Source of the DNA: Fibrobacter sp.
Lineage (GTDB): Bacteria; Fibrobacterota; Fibrobacteria; Fibrobacterales; Fibrobacteraceae
Assembly (NCBI GenBank): GCA_012515825.1
Contig: JAAYXQ010000294.1
Location: forward strand, 1 to 27,435
Direction: 5' to 3'
Length of the DNA: 27,435 nucleotides
The translations under genes were made by a program, and so were the position numbers. Under the pieces are notes generated by a model that saw nothing but the letters and a program-made list of their open reading frames with translations, had not been told where the DNA came from and did no database searches. Below, piece after piece: positions 18,501 to 24,492 of this stretch; position 1 is the first letter of the stretch, and each line of letters opens with the position of its first letter.

Positions 18501-19336
18501 TTTGGCCAAAAATTGGTGTGGGAATGACTATTCCTAATTTTGCAAAACGACTTAGTTTCTTGAGTAGCTTTAAAAGTGTTTCAACAAGTCATCGCATGGA
18601 TTATTCTTATATGACCACCGTGAAGCCTTTCCAGAGTGCAGAAGATTCATGGACCACAATCTGGAATTTCAATCCTTTAGTTCGGCTTTCATTTTTATTA
18701 AATAATAATATTCGTATTGATAATAGTGTGCGCTTAAAATTAGAATACTCAGATAGACGTCCTAAAGAGGAAGTAATAAGCCAAACGAATTGGCCTGCAG
18801 AGCAAGAGAATATTCAAGATACTTCTTCTTATTTCTTGAATACGCCATGGATGCATACTTCTTTATATAAAGATTATGGCTATAACGTGGCTAATGACTT
18901 AACGATTACTTATCCCTTTAAAACAAAACGCGGATTTCAATTGTGGAAATGGTATATTAAATTAAAAAATGATATTGATATTAAGCTCACGGCGGGTTAT
19001 GAGTATAAGAAGACTATACGTGAATTATATGATACAGAAGACGACTTTAATATGACAAATAAAGAAAGTGGTACGGATGGAGTGTTTAGGGAGTGGAATA
19101 TAGATGGTAAAGAATACGTGGTATATAAACCTTCTCTTTCATTGACTGATCGTACGGTTCCTTTAAGAACACATGAATGGTTTATTCGTCCAAATGTGGC
19201 GTATCAGTTTAATAAAATGGCCTCTGCGAGTGCTTATATCGAATATCGTCAAATTCATGAAAAGTTAGATGACGAAACCCCTCATTTGAAACAGATATTA
19301 ATGTTTGAAATAGCTCTGATGTTGAAATTCAATTAG
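12575..19336 (+). CDS. sprA: SprA-like outer-membrane translocon protein of the type IX secretion system
   Basis: A 2253-residue protein with a signal peptide (hydrophobic core SSSLLVLFLLLSFAFS). SprA is the giant beta barrel through which type IX cargo crosses the outer membrane; the Flavobacterium protein has about 2400 residues. Family features in order are: DITIPVNMPAWMKDFGF (about 151-167), followed by a LFLQGSMDIRLLGRG strand; GYSENHQGLFGIKADW and WKVTTIASQDGGS (about 270-305); ALVEDFENS (about 770); a Ca-site-like loop DINRNGALD (about 1006); and long alternating aromatic strands to the C-terminus, which ends in Phe-Asn. The start is a TTG with only a weak GGTG upstream, chosen because it gives the signal peptide and no in-frame ATG lies close. 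It is flanked by unrelated genes, with no other gld/spr/por gene in the window. The T9SS role is inferred from the family. Confidence 0.85.
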   Translation: MKYTLLITKTRFSSSSLLVLFLLLSFAFSHSADSTIATSVQYIPLPPNTTPLNSLLPTGGIGQQNGALMNYTRQKNYVHDIDISTRELEVKEQYINKFSRDTLELWSAHYPELALYVMDMYDIGLRRLWLNSLIGKPYDGYTPPETGSMLDITIPVNMPAWMKDFGFNKPRLFLQGSMDIRLLGRGEKDNAPGSTADNLWPSPTLDYNPSFMVKGKIGPYVTVEINNVESGLGVKNQVRVVYEESFKNEFEDYILQRIEAGTTSLGLSGTELTGYSENHQGLFGIKADWKFGDWKVTTIASQDGGSQEEYTINASESTSEFQILDKGFIPYRYYFLNHDARNAYIKSAIVGQMTSSYPATNLKLYKRSSLNTSKDVLEKITVVYKTQSGEVIEKEVERMIEIPASDYVYDSKTGILKINGVSKNTLIAASWSNDGTERKGTTISKGSKVVLIQWDATLSELKDIDKLMLRNVYSVGISDESSSNFILRLKDKSGNIGSFLKSMGIADSITGQILVNDNSIFKKDASGSYTGEMWLPCLPSKGSIETAKQNCLEPLRWIDSSATLAQMYTLPVHNLNRYTSRFYFESVGKRRSSTISVRDPNSSYSVSAGSCMDISPGTEKLKAGSEILVRGTDYDVNYELGQIELLSDRALDPNKQIKVTFECEPLFEIDSKVLLGARAELPLNQYGFSEGSIFGITALYKSQNTTATIPTLGNEPYSSFLWGFNLRLLDSAAWLDSLVQKVPLLDAKAPSSWRFEAEYASSYHNANTSDNNSALVEDFENSTSGLIYPMSRTLWFPASPPGGVAENVSTYIEHQDYRHQGEFIWHSNNTELYKNIYPNVGNSEVDNQHLSVLKMTLRPNDNLVGKSWGGIMRPNSSYYEDLSQKKYIEIVARGNVGSIYLDLGLISEDISINGASPNKTYDGENDLGFTTALHDKGLDGLSGNEEKRIVWDCRVSGCEWSYANPEPFDTDIAKDNFNPNLDDDSDPPVSINGTEGNAGERSYDSEDINRNGALDVDISFVRYRIDLSSNDSTLFETLKNGWRRWRIPLSQYDTIVSQSGNNYNTILSESQFTRLWLGNLNPGVSEAKVQIVQLGVMGNYWEETDASEHYMTSSTEQSQVAEINGSETEVSASVNIKDTAFIDVSTINNRENADVYFKSPNSATERDVSTNAVLKETALVLKYKNLSPGQEVGVTRVFDNGVKDFTSYKSIKMEIHYETKAATVPIRFALQFGEGALEGSNNYYEWSFKPVNYNCVSARVQDCHEENWLDNAFAMSLSAFSDLKKGRRPPYLVPVEKNLGGERDEKIKLVGNPSTSSVDWIRFVIIADEGASTSDLNGTFWVNDLRLSEMDADWGNAIRLSGQVNVSDFMTLSGALRYQDGDFATLSTTGGSPKPSLSVAASQLDVAGDVSFNLNKFFNEEHGLRIPMSFGYSSTTTRPYLKPTDDLQLSRDNIVDISSDFIQNKLTMDYEEEQAKRDAAEAKGYQSYITNKNFSLSYSKEYKPDEGRAAEILSQVFLERPAWSYSYNETESKTSINADSTYSYRTMLEYRLGTFNRFNYKPFKSLQNKNWAKPFVDMSFEPWPQTFDLTLIDFSYVRYVDQDRHADYVEPQSDKVVTYTADLNHKANIRWNILPFLSTSYSVNIKRDMYGGGDREDFTAENLFSFDEGGLFAMDRIFDYDHSDRRVYVSRDSVIAIPIDTIATVTPTGDTMTIDLQNQSSYKILYDSTYFYKVDSVGQRHYGKAYGILRNERARNQQFRVSLTPSFISFLPFSTSFTSDFSQQKTIPDQFSLFDETALEKNFWTISQTNRFELAPTFKLIEFAKLFGKENSVAKLLEKLKWREFRTNWTVNLNTIGENFTLAQLYEDQGVNAFQYYLYGLGLGNGYKNRGLWNIISGDMALDSRDDYRNFAQYLNQNVDTIVYQGNFKHAVSRAFQIASGLTLPFWDIVLTGDLQWKQDFAQSREYPLYIDSTVIWPKIGVGMTIPNFAKRLSFLSSFKSVSTSHRMDYSYMTTVKPFQSAEDSWTTIWNFNPLVRLSFLLNNNIRIDNSVRLKLEYSDRRPKEEVISQTNWPAEQENIQDTSSYFLNTPWMHTSLYKDYGYNVANDLTITYPFKTKRGFQLWKWYIKLKNDIDIKLTAGYEYKKTIRELYDTEDDFNMTNKESGTDGVFREWNIDGKEYVVYKPSLSLTDRTVPLRTHEWFIRPNVAYQFNKMASASAYIEYRQIHEKLDDETPHLKQILMFEIALMLKFN

Positions 19337-19342
19337 AAAAAG

Positions 19343-20137
19343 TTAACCAAATAAAACATCAAAAAACATCATTATGACAAAGCCTCCTAATAAACAAAAC
19401 GTTGAAAGGGTGGCGTGTTCTTTTCGATGCGTTTCAGGAATAATTTCATCAGAAATAATAAATAACATGCTACCACCAGCAAATCCAAGAATTATTGGAT
19501 AAAACGTTTGAGCTATCCCTAAAGTGAGTACTCCTATAAGACCTCCTAAGGGCTCTAGAAAACCTGTAATGGAAGCTACAACAAATGAAAATGAACGATT
19601 GTATCCAACAGCAAGAAGTGCGACAGCGACTGCGAATCCTTCAGGGATGTTTTGGAGCCCAATACCAAAAGCAAGAGACGTTCCATTAGACATGTTGTTC
19701 CCTGCAAAGCTCACTCCTACAGCCATTCCTTCAGGAATGTTATGAATAGCAATCGCAATTACAAAAAGCCATATTCTTTTAAGGCGTAATGTATCGGGTA
19801 AGCCATGTTTCCCCATTTCAAAGTGTTCGTGAGGAATGAAGTGATTTAATGACCAAACAAAAACAGACCCGAGAAGGATGCCCGCAATCACAATGCTAAC
19901 ACTTGAAATTGACGAAAATCCAATTTTTTCAGCGGCATGAATCCCTGCAAGGATTAAACCAAAAAAGGCGGCGGCAAGCATTACTCCTGCAGCAAAACTC
20001 ATGAAGGCATCTTCAAGCTTTGCATTTTTTCTAGGCATTAAAAAAACGCCTAAAGCACCCAATGCAGTTGCACTCCCTGCAATTAAACTTGCTAAAGCTC
20101 CTATCCATGGGACAGTAGAAGAATCAAAGAAGGTCAT
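19343..20137 (-). CDS. ZIP-family divalent metal transporter (ZupT-like)
   Basis: An inner-membrane uptake carrier for zinc or similar divalent metals, 264 residues with about eight membrane segments. The two signature metal-binding helices are present as HNIPEGMAVGVSFAG and FGIGLQNIPEGFAVAVALL; the first carries the usual His, the second has Gln-Asn-Ile-Pro-Glu. A short His-containing stretch, HFIPHEHFEMGKHG, lies in the loop before them. A TTG codon sits one position upstream, but the ATG at 20137 has AGGAA at 6-base spacing and is preferred. The gene overlaps the end of batE by 14 bases and is the last of the batD-batE-ZIP transcript. It ends 6 bases from the converging sprA stop. Confidence 0.92.
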   Translation of the reverse strand: MTFFDSSTVPWIGALASLIAGSATALGALGVFLMPRKNAKLEDAFMSFAAGVMLAAAFFGLILAGIHAAEKIGFSSISSVSIVIAGILLGSVFVWSLNHFIPHEHFEMGKHGLPDTLRLKRIWLFVIAIAIHNIPEGMAVGVSFAGNNMSNGTSLAFGIGLQNIPEGFAVAVALLAVGYNRSFSFVVASITGFLEPLGGLIGVLTLGIAQTFYPIILGFAGGSMLFIISDEIIPETHRKEHATLSTFCLLGGFVIMMFFDVLFG

Positions 20138-20891
20138 CAATTATTCCTACTTCAGTTGTTTTTACAAAGCCTTTAATCTTTTCACCTAGTTGTATTTCTA
20201 CCCAACCGTTTCCAATAGAAAGAACCTTAAAAACAGTCCCTTCGGATAGGATATTGAGCGTTTGACTTCGGTCATGAGGGGCGCTTGTGACATCTGCACT
20301 GGTGGCAGTAACGACACCTTTGGTTTCTGTTTCTAGAACAAAAATCTTATAGCCTGCGCTTAAAGTAATGATTCCTAAGAAAATGGATAAAATAAAAATA
20401 GCGCCAATGCAAATATTTTTATTTCGAGGTGATTTACTGATGACTTTGAAAAGGAGAATGGCTGCAATAAGCCATATTAACCCTATCACGATCAATAATT
20501 CTCCTTTTAAGGAAATTAAATGATGAAGGGCATAAATGGAAGCAAGGATTGGATTTTCTTCTGCTTCTTTTACTTTATCCTTGGTTAACGATTTTGCGTG
20601 TTTTAGATTGTGTATAATGTCTTTATCGCTAGGATTTAAGCGATGCGCTGATTCATAATAGAATATGGCAAAGCCAAGACGTCCGAGTCTAAAATAAGCG
20701 TTACCTAAGTTATAAAATAGATCTGGATGTTCTATGCCTTGGTCAGTACATGTTTTCCAAAAATCAATGGCTTGCTCGTATTGACCGTTTTGATAGGAAT
20801 TCATTCCTTTCTCTGCTTCAGAAGAGCAGTCTTTGGCAAAAGCAGAAGAGATAAATAAAGAAAAGAATAAAAGAGTCAGGAGCTTTTTCAT
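20124..20891 (-). CDS. batE: BatE-like TPR and SH3-domain membrane protein
   Basis: A 255-residue inner-membrane protein. The ATG at 20891 follows GGAGG at 7-base spacing, and the in-frame extension upstream is ignored. Layout: signal peptide (MKKLLTLLFFSLFISSAFA); two to three TPR units (about 25-105, with DLFYNLGNAYFRLGRLGFAI); two membrane helices (about 135-160 and 165-190); and a C-terminal bacterial SH3 domain (about 195-250, with LNILSEGTVFKVLSIGNGW). This domain order is that of BatE, part of the Bat (Bacteroides aerotolerance) group that works with von Willebrand domain proteins BatA/BatB at the inner membrane. It overlaps batD by ATGA, which implies coupled translation. batA, batB, batC and moxR are not in the window. 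Confidence 0.85.
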   Translation of the reverse strand: MKKLLTLLFFSLFISSAFAKDCSSEAEKGMNSYQNGQYEQAIDFWKTCTDQGIEHPDLFYNLGNAYFRLGRLGFAIFYYESAHRLNPSDKDIIHNLKHAKSLTKDKVKEAEENPILASIYALHHLISLKGELLIVIGLIWLIAAILLFKVISKSPRNKNICIGAIFILSIFLGIITLSAGYKIFVLETETKGVVTATSADVTSAPHDRSQTLNILSEGTVFKVLSIGNGWVEIQLGEKIKGFVKTTEVGIIDDLL

Positions 20892-22663
20892 TTTAAAACC
20901 TCCAGAGCGGAGCATAGCTTTTCCACTTGTTTAAGAACTTCTTGATTGACTTCCATTGAGATGGAAGATAAAGGAGCAAATCGGGCGCTTGAACATTTTT
21001 CAAGCAAGGAATCGATTTGCTGAATTTGAGTCTCAGGCAAGTTTTGCTTTTGAAGAGTCTCTTTCATTTGTTCGCGAGTCATTCCTTGGAATTCAAGATT
21101 GGTTAAATCGCTTAAAAAACCAATAAGACTTTTCTCTAAAGAAGCGTAGAAAGCTCTAGGGTCATTTTTTTGCATCGCCGTTTTAGCGGATTGTAATTGT
21201 TGCTTAAGATTTTTTTGCGCTTTAGATTTTCTCATCAGGGCGCCATTACTAATATGCTTGCGATGACTTCTAATAAAGGCTGCTAATAATAGGTAAAGTG
21301 GTATTGGTGTGAATAATAAAACCCAGAAAGGAATCGTTTTGTAAAAGGCATGTGCTTTTGAGGAAATATGATTTAATGGGTGGATAAAACGAATATCTTG
21401 ACCAAGCGTTTCAATTTCTTGCTTTTGTACGGTCACTGGAACAGGGACTGTGGTAGTCGCAATATCTTCTTCAGAGCCTTTCTCTACTTGTATTTCCCAA
21501 GGACCTTGAGAAGCCGTTTCGTATGCTTTTTTACTTGGGTTAAACCAGTTGTAAGTAATTTCTGGAATAACAAATGTCCCGCGTTTTTTTGGATACAAAA
21601 AGATTTTTGTCGTTTTGGTGGTAATCACTTTACCAGACCTAATGGTTTTGCTAGTTGTATTTTCAGGAGGAACAGAGCGGAAATCAGAAAAATCAGGAAG
21701 TTTAGGGTCAGTAATGGTTCCTGGTTTTCCATCTCCTTTAATAGTGATGTTTAATGTGAGAGCTTCACCTATACTTAATTCACTTTTATCAAAAGCCGCT
21801 TCAAAGGAGTAATTGCCCACCATGCCTGTAAAGTCTACAGGGCGAAGAGATGCTGGTAAAGAAAGCACTTTTAATGTAATAGGAGCAGATTGGGCTTCGG
21901 CCTCTACTGATTCTTGAGAAATAGATTTAAATGTAGAGGAAAAACCTCCAAAAGAATGATTCTTTTCTACTACTTTAGGAGCGCCTCTTTTAGTGTATTT
22001 CACTTGAATTGGTGGAATTGTGAGTACTCCACTTTTCATTGGGGCAAGCCATGCAAAGCGCGCCGAGGATTCCATATCTGTTCTAGATCCAGGCACAGGT
22101 TGGAATTTCAAGTCTTTTAGGTCAGAACGATGGGCAATAAAATCATTTCCTAGTTCAGTACCAGTAAATGCCACATTGCCTTCAAAGTGTTCGTAAGTTC
22201 TCATGGATAAAAGAAGCGAAAATTGTTCGCCTTCATAAACGCTTTTTTTGTTTGGAGTCAAAGAAAGTGAAAGAGCTCCTTCATTAAAGGATTTTTTGAT
22301 TTCTATGGGGATTCGATCGGCTAATTCATATTCTTTATCGTTGACTTTCCAAGATAAAGGACCTACGCTAAATGAACCCACCTTTTTAGGAGCAGTAAGT
22401 TTGAATATATACTTACGAATTCGAATGCCATGGCCAAAAAAATCAGCTGTTCTTGTGTCCATGCTATCAAGGGCTCTAAAAACAAAGCCATCACGCATCA
22501 TGAGTCGAGGCGTTTCTCTTTGCTCCGCAAGCTCTTGGATAGGAACAATCATTCGAAGTTCAAATGGAGCTCCAGCCTCGATGCGATCTTTATCAAACTC
22601 AATCGAAACTCTGGCGCCCGCTGAGATGGTAAATAATAAGCAAAAAAGTAAAAAATGTTTCAT
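20888..22663 (-). CDS. batD: BatD-like protein with Ig-like periplasmic domains
   Basis: A BatD-family (oxygen tolerance) membrane protein, 591 residues from the ATG at 22663. The open frame extends 41 codons upstream, but the Phe/Lys-rich extension looks like non-coding DNA, while MKHFLLFCLLFTISAGA is a proper signal peptide. The periplasmic part has beta-sandwich domains with the family's RIEAGAPFELRM, KKSVYEGEQFSLLLSMRTYE, SIGEALTLNITIKGDGKPGT and YPKKRGTFVIPEITYNWFNP. A membrane helix (IPFWVLLFTPIPLYLLLAAF) lies near residue 440. It is followed by a cytosolic helical tail with NLEFQGMTREQMKETL. BatD is thought to work with BatA/B/E in envelope or oxidative stress tolerance. The ribosome site is weak. 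The upstream 794 bases contain no gene. Confidence 0.87.
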   Translation of the reverse strand: MKHFLLFCLLFTISAGARVSIEFDKDRIEAGAPFELRMIVPIQELAEQRETPRLMMRDGFVFRALDSMDTRTADFFGHGIRIRKYIFKLTAPKKVGSFSVGPLSWKVNDKEYELADRIPIEIKKSFNEGALSLSLTPNKKSVYEGEQFSLLLSMRTYEHFEGNVAFTGTELGNDFIAHRSDLKDLKFQPVPGSRTDMESSARFAWLAPMKSGVLTIPPIQVKYTKRGAPKVVEKNHSFGGFSSTFKSISQESVEAEAQSAPITLKVLSLPASLRPVDFTGMVGNYSFEAAFDKSELSIGEALTLNITIKGDGKPGTITDPKLPDFSDFRSVPPENTTSKTIRSGKVITTKTTKIFLYPKKRGTFVIPEITYNWFNPSKKAYETASQGPWEIQVEKGSEEDIATTTVPVPVTVQKQEIETLGQDIRFIHPLNHISSKAHAFYKTIPFWVLLFTPIPLYLLLAAFIRSHRKHISNGALMRKSKAQKNLKQQLQSAKTAMQKNDPRAFYASLEKSLIGFLSDLTNLEFQGMTREQMKETLQKQNLPETQIQQIDSLLEKCSSARFAPLSSISMEVNQEVLKQVEKLCSALEVLK

Positions 22664-22806
22664 AGTCTTCAAAATTACGAATTTTTGGTCGAAAAGACCG
22701 CTTGATTTATATCTAAAAAAAGTAAAAAAATAGTCAAAATAAATTGCTGCTTTATTGAAAAAGGGGGCTTTATTCGTCTTTTTCATGGCAATTAAGACTA
22801 CAGAAA

Positions 22807-22825
22807 CACCATTAATGGTTTTTTT
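22807..22825 (+). terminator. Orphan hairpin plus T7 tract
   Basis: The palindrome ACCATTAATGGT (4-bp stem with a TTAA loop) runs straight into seven T residues on the plus strand. It has the form of a weak terminator, but no plus-strand gene precedes it before sprA more than 3 kb away. It may belong to an unannotated RNA or be one instance of the T7A repeat motif. Confidence 0.3.
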
Positions 22826-22833
22826 ATTTCAAT

Positions 22834-22855
22834 ATCACTCTTGTTGACGGTAATG
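22834..22855 (+). repeat. Short degenerate repeat, copy 1 (TTGACGG motif)
   Basis: This 22-base stretch, ATCACTnTnGTTGACGGnAATG, recurs 69 bases further on at 22903-22924 with 19 of 22 positions the same. It is preceded by TTTTTTTAT, as is the second copy. The sequence between the copies is only loosely similar. Confidence 0.6.
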
Positions 22856-22902
22856 GTGTTATCTCTTCGCTCGGGTTGATTTTATTTCGTTTTTTTATGG
22901 AC

Positions 22903-22924
22903 ATCACTATGGTTGACGGAAATG
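22903..22924 (+). repeat. Short degenerate repeat, copy 2 (TTGACGG motif)
   Basis: Second copy of the ATCACTnTnGTTGACGGnAATG element, differing from the first at three positions. Downstream lies an inverted pair TTTTACTTTT / AAAAGTAAAA (about 22926-22978) that encloses the perfect palindrome TTGTGTGCCACACAA. Confidence 0.6.
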
Positions 22925-22978
22925 ATTTTACTTTTTCACTCAGTTGTGTGCCACACAAAATTCGTTCAAAAGTAAAAA

Positions 22979-23217
22979 GTCATTTTCGTCCGCTATTTAA
23001 ATACTGTTATTTAATTAATTGGTGTTGTTTTTTTATTTAAGTCTTCGCTATTTGATTACTAATAACACGAACACTTATATGCTTTAGCATTTAGTGAGAG
23101 TGATACCCTTGTGGTACAAATTAACGCTCGACTTTTCATAAAAAAACAGGGCTATTTTAGATGAGATTCTCATTGATTTTTCTAACAATTACATTTCAAT
23201 TGAGCTCATCAATAACA
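22979..23217 (+). repeat. 239-bp tandem repeat, unit A
   Basis: First of two adjacent units with a constant offset of 239 bases. It begins GTCATTTTCGTCCGCTAT and includes TTTTTTTATTTAAG (23028), CGCTATTTG, the invariant 57-bp core (23064-23120), CATAAAAAAAC (23137) and TTAGATGAGATTCTCATTG. Outside the core it is clearly related to unit B but diverged. From 23028 to about 23160 the two align without gaps. Unit ends are approximate. Confidence 0.75.
23064..23120 (+). repeat. Invariant 57-bp core, copy 1
   Basis: Runs from AACACGAACACTTATATG to CCCTTGTGGTACAAA and is identical base for base to 23303-23359. It contains a hairpin with ATGC-TTTA-GCAT at its tip and CACT/AGTG at its base (23072-23096), and a second small hairpin TACC-CTTGT-GGTA. 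No named RNA family is recognised. Confidence 0.85.
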
Positions 23218-23302
23218 GCCATTCCCGTCTGCTATGCAACTATTGTGATTTAATTTAACTGAGTTATTTTTTTATTTAAGCCTGCGCTATTTGCTTTACA
23301 GG

Positions 23303-23359
23303 AACACGAACACTTATATGCTTTAGCATTTAGTGAGAGTGATACCCTTGTGGTACAAA
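23303..23359 (+). repeat. Invariant 57-bp core, copy 2
   Basis: Identical to 23064-23120 over 57 bases, while the flanks differ at many positions. The same two hairpins can form. Confidence 0.85.
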
Positions 23360-23423
23360 AATACGCTTGTCTCTGCATGAAAAAAACTGGGTTTGGTTAG
23401 ATGAGATTTTCATTGCCTCGGCA

Positions 23424-23444
23424 TAAAAAAACTCAGTTGAGTCT
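23424..23444 (-). terminator. Probable terminator of the mqnC transcript
   Basis: Read on the minus strand, AGACTC and GAGTTT pair (6 bp including one G-U) around an AACT loop and run into seven T residues, 14 bases after the mqnC stop codon. The stem is short, so confidence is moderate. It is also part of the third copy of the repeat tail. Confidence 0.5.
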
Positions 23445-23457
23445 AGATGGACTTTTC

Positions 23458-24492
23458 TCAGTCAAAATTAAATCGTCGAAAATAGGGCGTGAAGCCAGCG
23501 TTTTTTATGAATGACTCTGCTTCTTCAATTGTTGTTAATCCGTGTGATTTTAAAACATTTTCTTCAATGACAATGCTATTTATGTCATCAGCGCCACTAT
23601 ATAGCCCTAGTTCTCCTAATGATGTCCCCATGCCGAGTAAAGAAACTTCAATATGAGAAATATTATCAAAAAATAGACGGCATAACCCAATTATTTTTAG
23701 GTACTCTTGGCCTGTAACATGACGAATAGGAAAATGAGGGGTTTGAGGTTGAAAAGTCCATGCCACAAAAGTTAAAAAGCCTTGTGTCTTGTCTTGAATG
23801 TCGCGAATGACTTGCAAGTGTTCTATGATATCTTTAGGAGTTTCATCACTTCCAAACACAATATTGGCGCTTCCTGGGAGGCCTTTTTCATGACAGAGAA
23901 TCATCGTATCGCCCCATTCTTTTGCGGACAGCTTTTTGGGGCTTAATTTTTGACGCATAGAATCTGATAATAGCTCTGCTCCTGCGCCTGGCACAGAAGA
24001 TAAACCAGCTTTTTTTAGAAGGTCTAATAGGTCAGTGAGAGGCATATGATGCGCTTTCGCTATATAAACAAGTTCCACTGGAGAAAAAGCACGCACTTCT
24101 ACATGGAGCTCTTGTGTAAGCATTTGAAGTGTATCCACGTAATAATTTAGAGGAAGGCCCGCATGAACGCCTCCTTGCAAAAAAATCTGATTTACTCCTA
24201 GAGACTTTGCTTCAAGTGCTTTTTGACGAATCTGATCAAGTGAGAGAACGAATGATTCTGGATTTTCGCGTGACCGACAAAAAGAACAAAAGGAACATTG
24301 AATAGAACAAATATTTGTATAATTAATAATTCGATATGCTGTATAACCCACTTTGTTTTGAGGGTATCGTCTTTTTCGTATTTCATTACCAGCATGAACT
24401 ATTTCTGTCCAATCGACTTCCCTTAAAAGAATGAGAGCTTCTTCTGGAAAAATGCGTTTGTTGTCTAAGGCTTTTTCAATGATGTAATTCAT
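23458..24492 (-). CDS. mqnC: Cyclic dehypoxanthinyl futalosine synthase (radical SAM)
   Basis: MqnC cyclises dehypoxanthine futalosine in the futalosine route to menaquinone; 344 residues, cytoplasmic. The radical-SAM cluster site is NICSIQCSFCSFCR (about residues 56-69), with the CxxxCxxC cysteines intact. Further family marks are IFLQGGVHAGLPLNYY, AFSPVELVYIAKAHH, SSVPGAGAELLSDSMRQKLS, FVAWTFQPQTPHFP and SGADDINSIVIEENV. The LQGGVH and DETP..EHL features fit MqnC better than its relative MqnE. One oddity is a fourth cysteine where most relatives have Tyr (CSFCR rather than CxFYR). The gene overlaps the end of the upstream secreted-protein gene by ATGA, so they form an operon. No other mqn gene is in the window. 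Confidence 0.87.
   Translation of the reverse strand: MNYIIEKALDNKRIFPEEALILLREVDWTEIVHAGNEIRKRRYPQNKVGYTAYRIINYTNICSIQCSFCSFCRSRENPESFVLSLDQIRQKALEAKSLGVNQIFLQGGVHAGLPLNYYVDTLQMLTQELHVEVRAFSPVELVYIAKAHHMPLTDLLDLLKKAGLSSVPGAGAELLSDSMRQKLSPKKLSAKEWGDTMILCHEKGLPGSANIVFGSDETPKDIIEHLQVIRDIQDKTQGFLTFVAWTFQPQTPHFPIRHVTGQEYLKIIGLCRLFFDNISHIEVSLLGMGTSLGELGLYSGADDINSIVIEENVLKSHGLTTIEEAESFIKNAGFTPYFRRFNFD

Larger units (their letters stand above)
22664..23457. other. Gene-free, repeat-filled region between mqnC and batD
   Basis: About 790 bases with no credible protein gene on either strand. It holds two long tandem repeat units (22979-23217 and 23218-23457), a shorter degenerate repeat pair (22834-22855 and 22903-22924), and T7A tracts at 22819, 22890, 23028 and 23267. 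It also holds A7 tracts at 23140, 23380 and 23425. Next to batD there is a small hairpin GGTC-GAAAA-GACC (22687-22699). A weak minus-strand promoter for batD is possible (TTGACT at 22732-22737, a GATATA 18 bases on), but it is not a strong match. Confidence 0.7.
23218..23457 (+). repeat. 239-bp tandem repeat, unit B
   Basis: Second unit, beginning GCCATTCCCGTCTGCTAT and carrying the same order of elements: TTTTTTTATTTAAG (23267), GCGCTATTTG, the 57-bp core (23303-23359), CATGAAAAAAAC (23376) and TTAGATGAGATTTTCATTG. A further partial copy of the tail, GCATAAAAAAACTCAG then TCTAGATGGACTTTTC, follows at 23421-23457 and runs up to the mqnC stop codon. Confidence 0.75.

Noticed and set aside
22248..22733. 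161-codon plus-strand open frame opposite batD
   Set aside because: It lies wholly antisense to batD, whose family motifs are clear, and its translation has no domain or plausible start context.
22664..22786. 41-codon N-terminal extension of BatD
   Set aside because: It is rich in Phe, Lys and Tyr from AT-rich leader DNA and would bury the real signal peptide.
22664..23457. CRISPR array
   Set aside because: The repeats number two, are 239 bases apart and have related, not unique, intervening sequence; no cas gene is near.
22664..23457. Insertion sequence or integron remnant
   Set aside because: No transposase or integrase fragment, no terminal inverted repeats with target duplication, and no attC-type core sites could be found.
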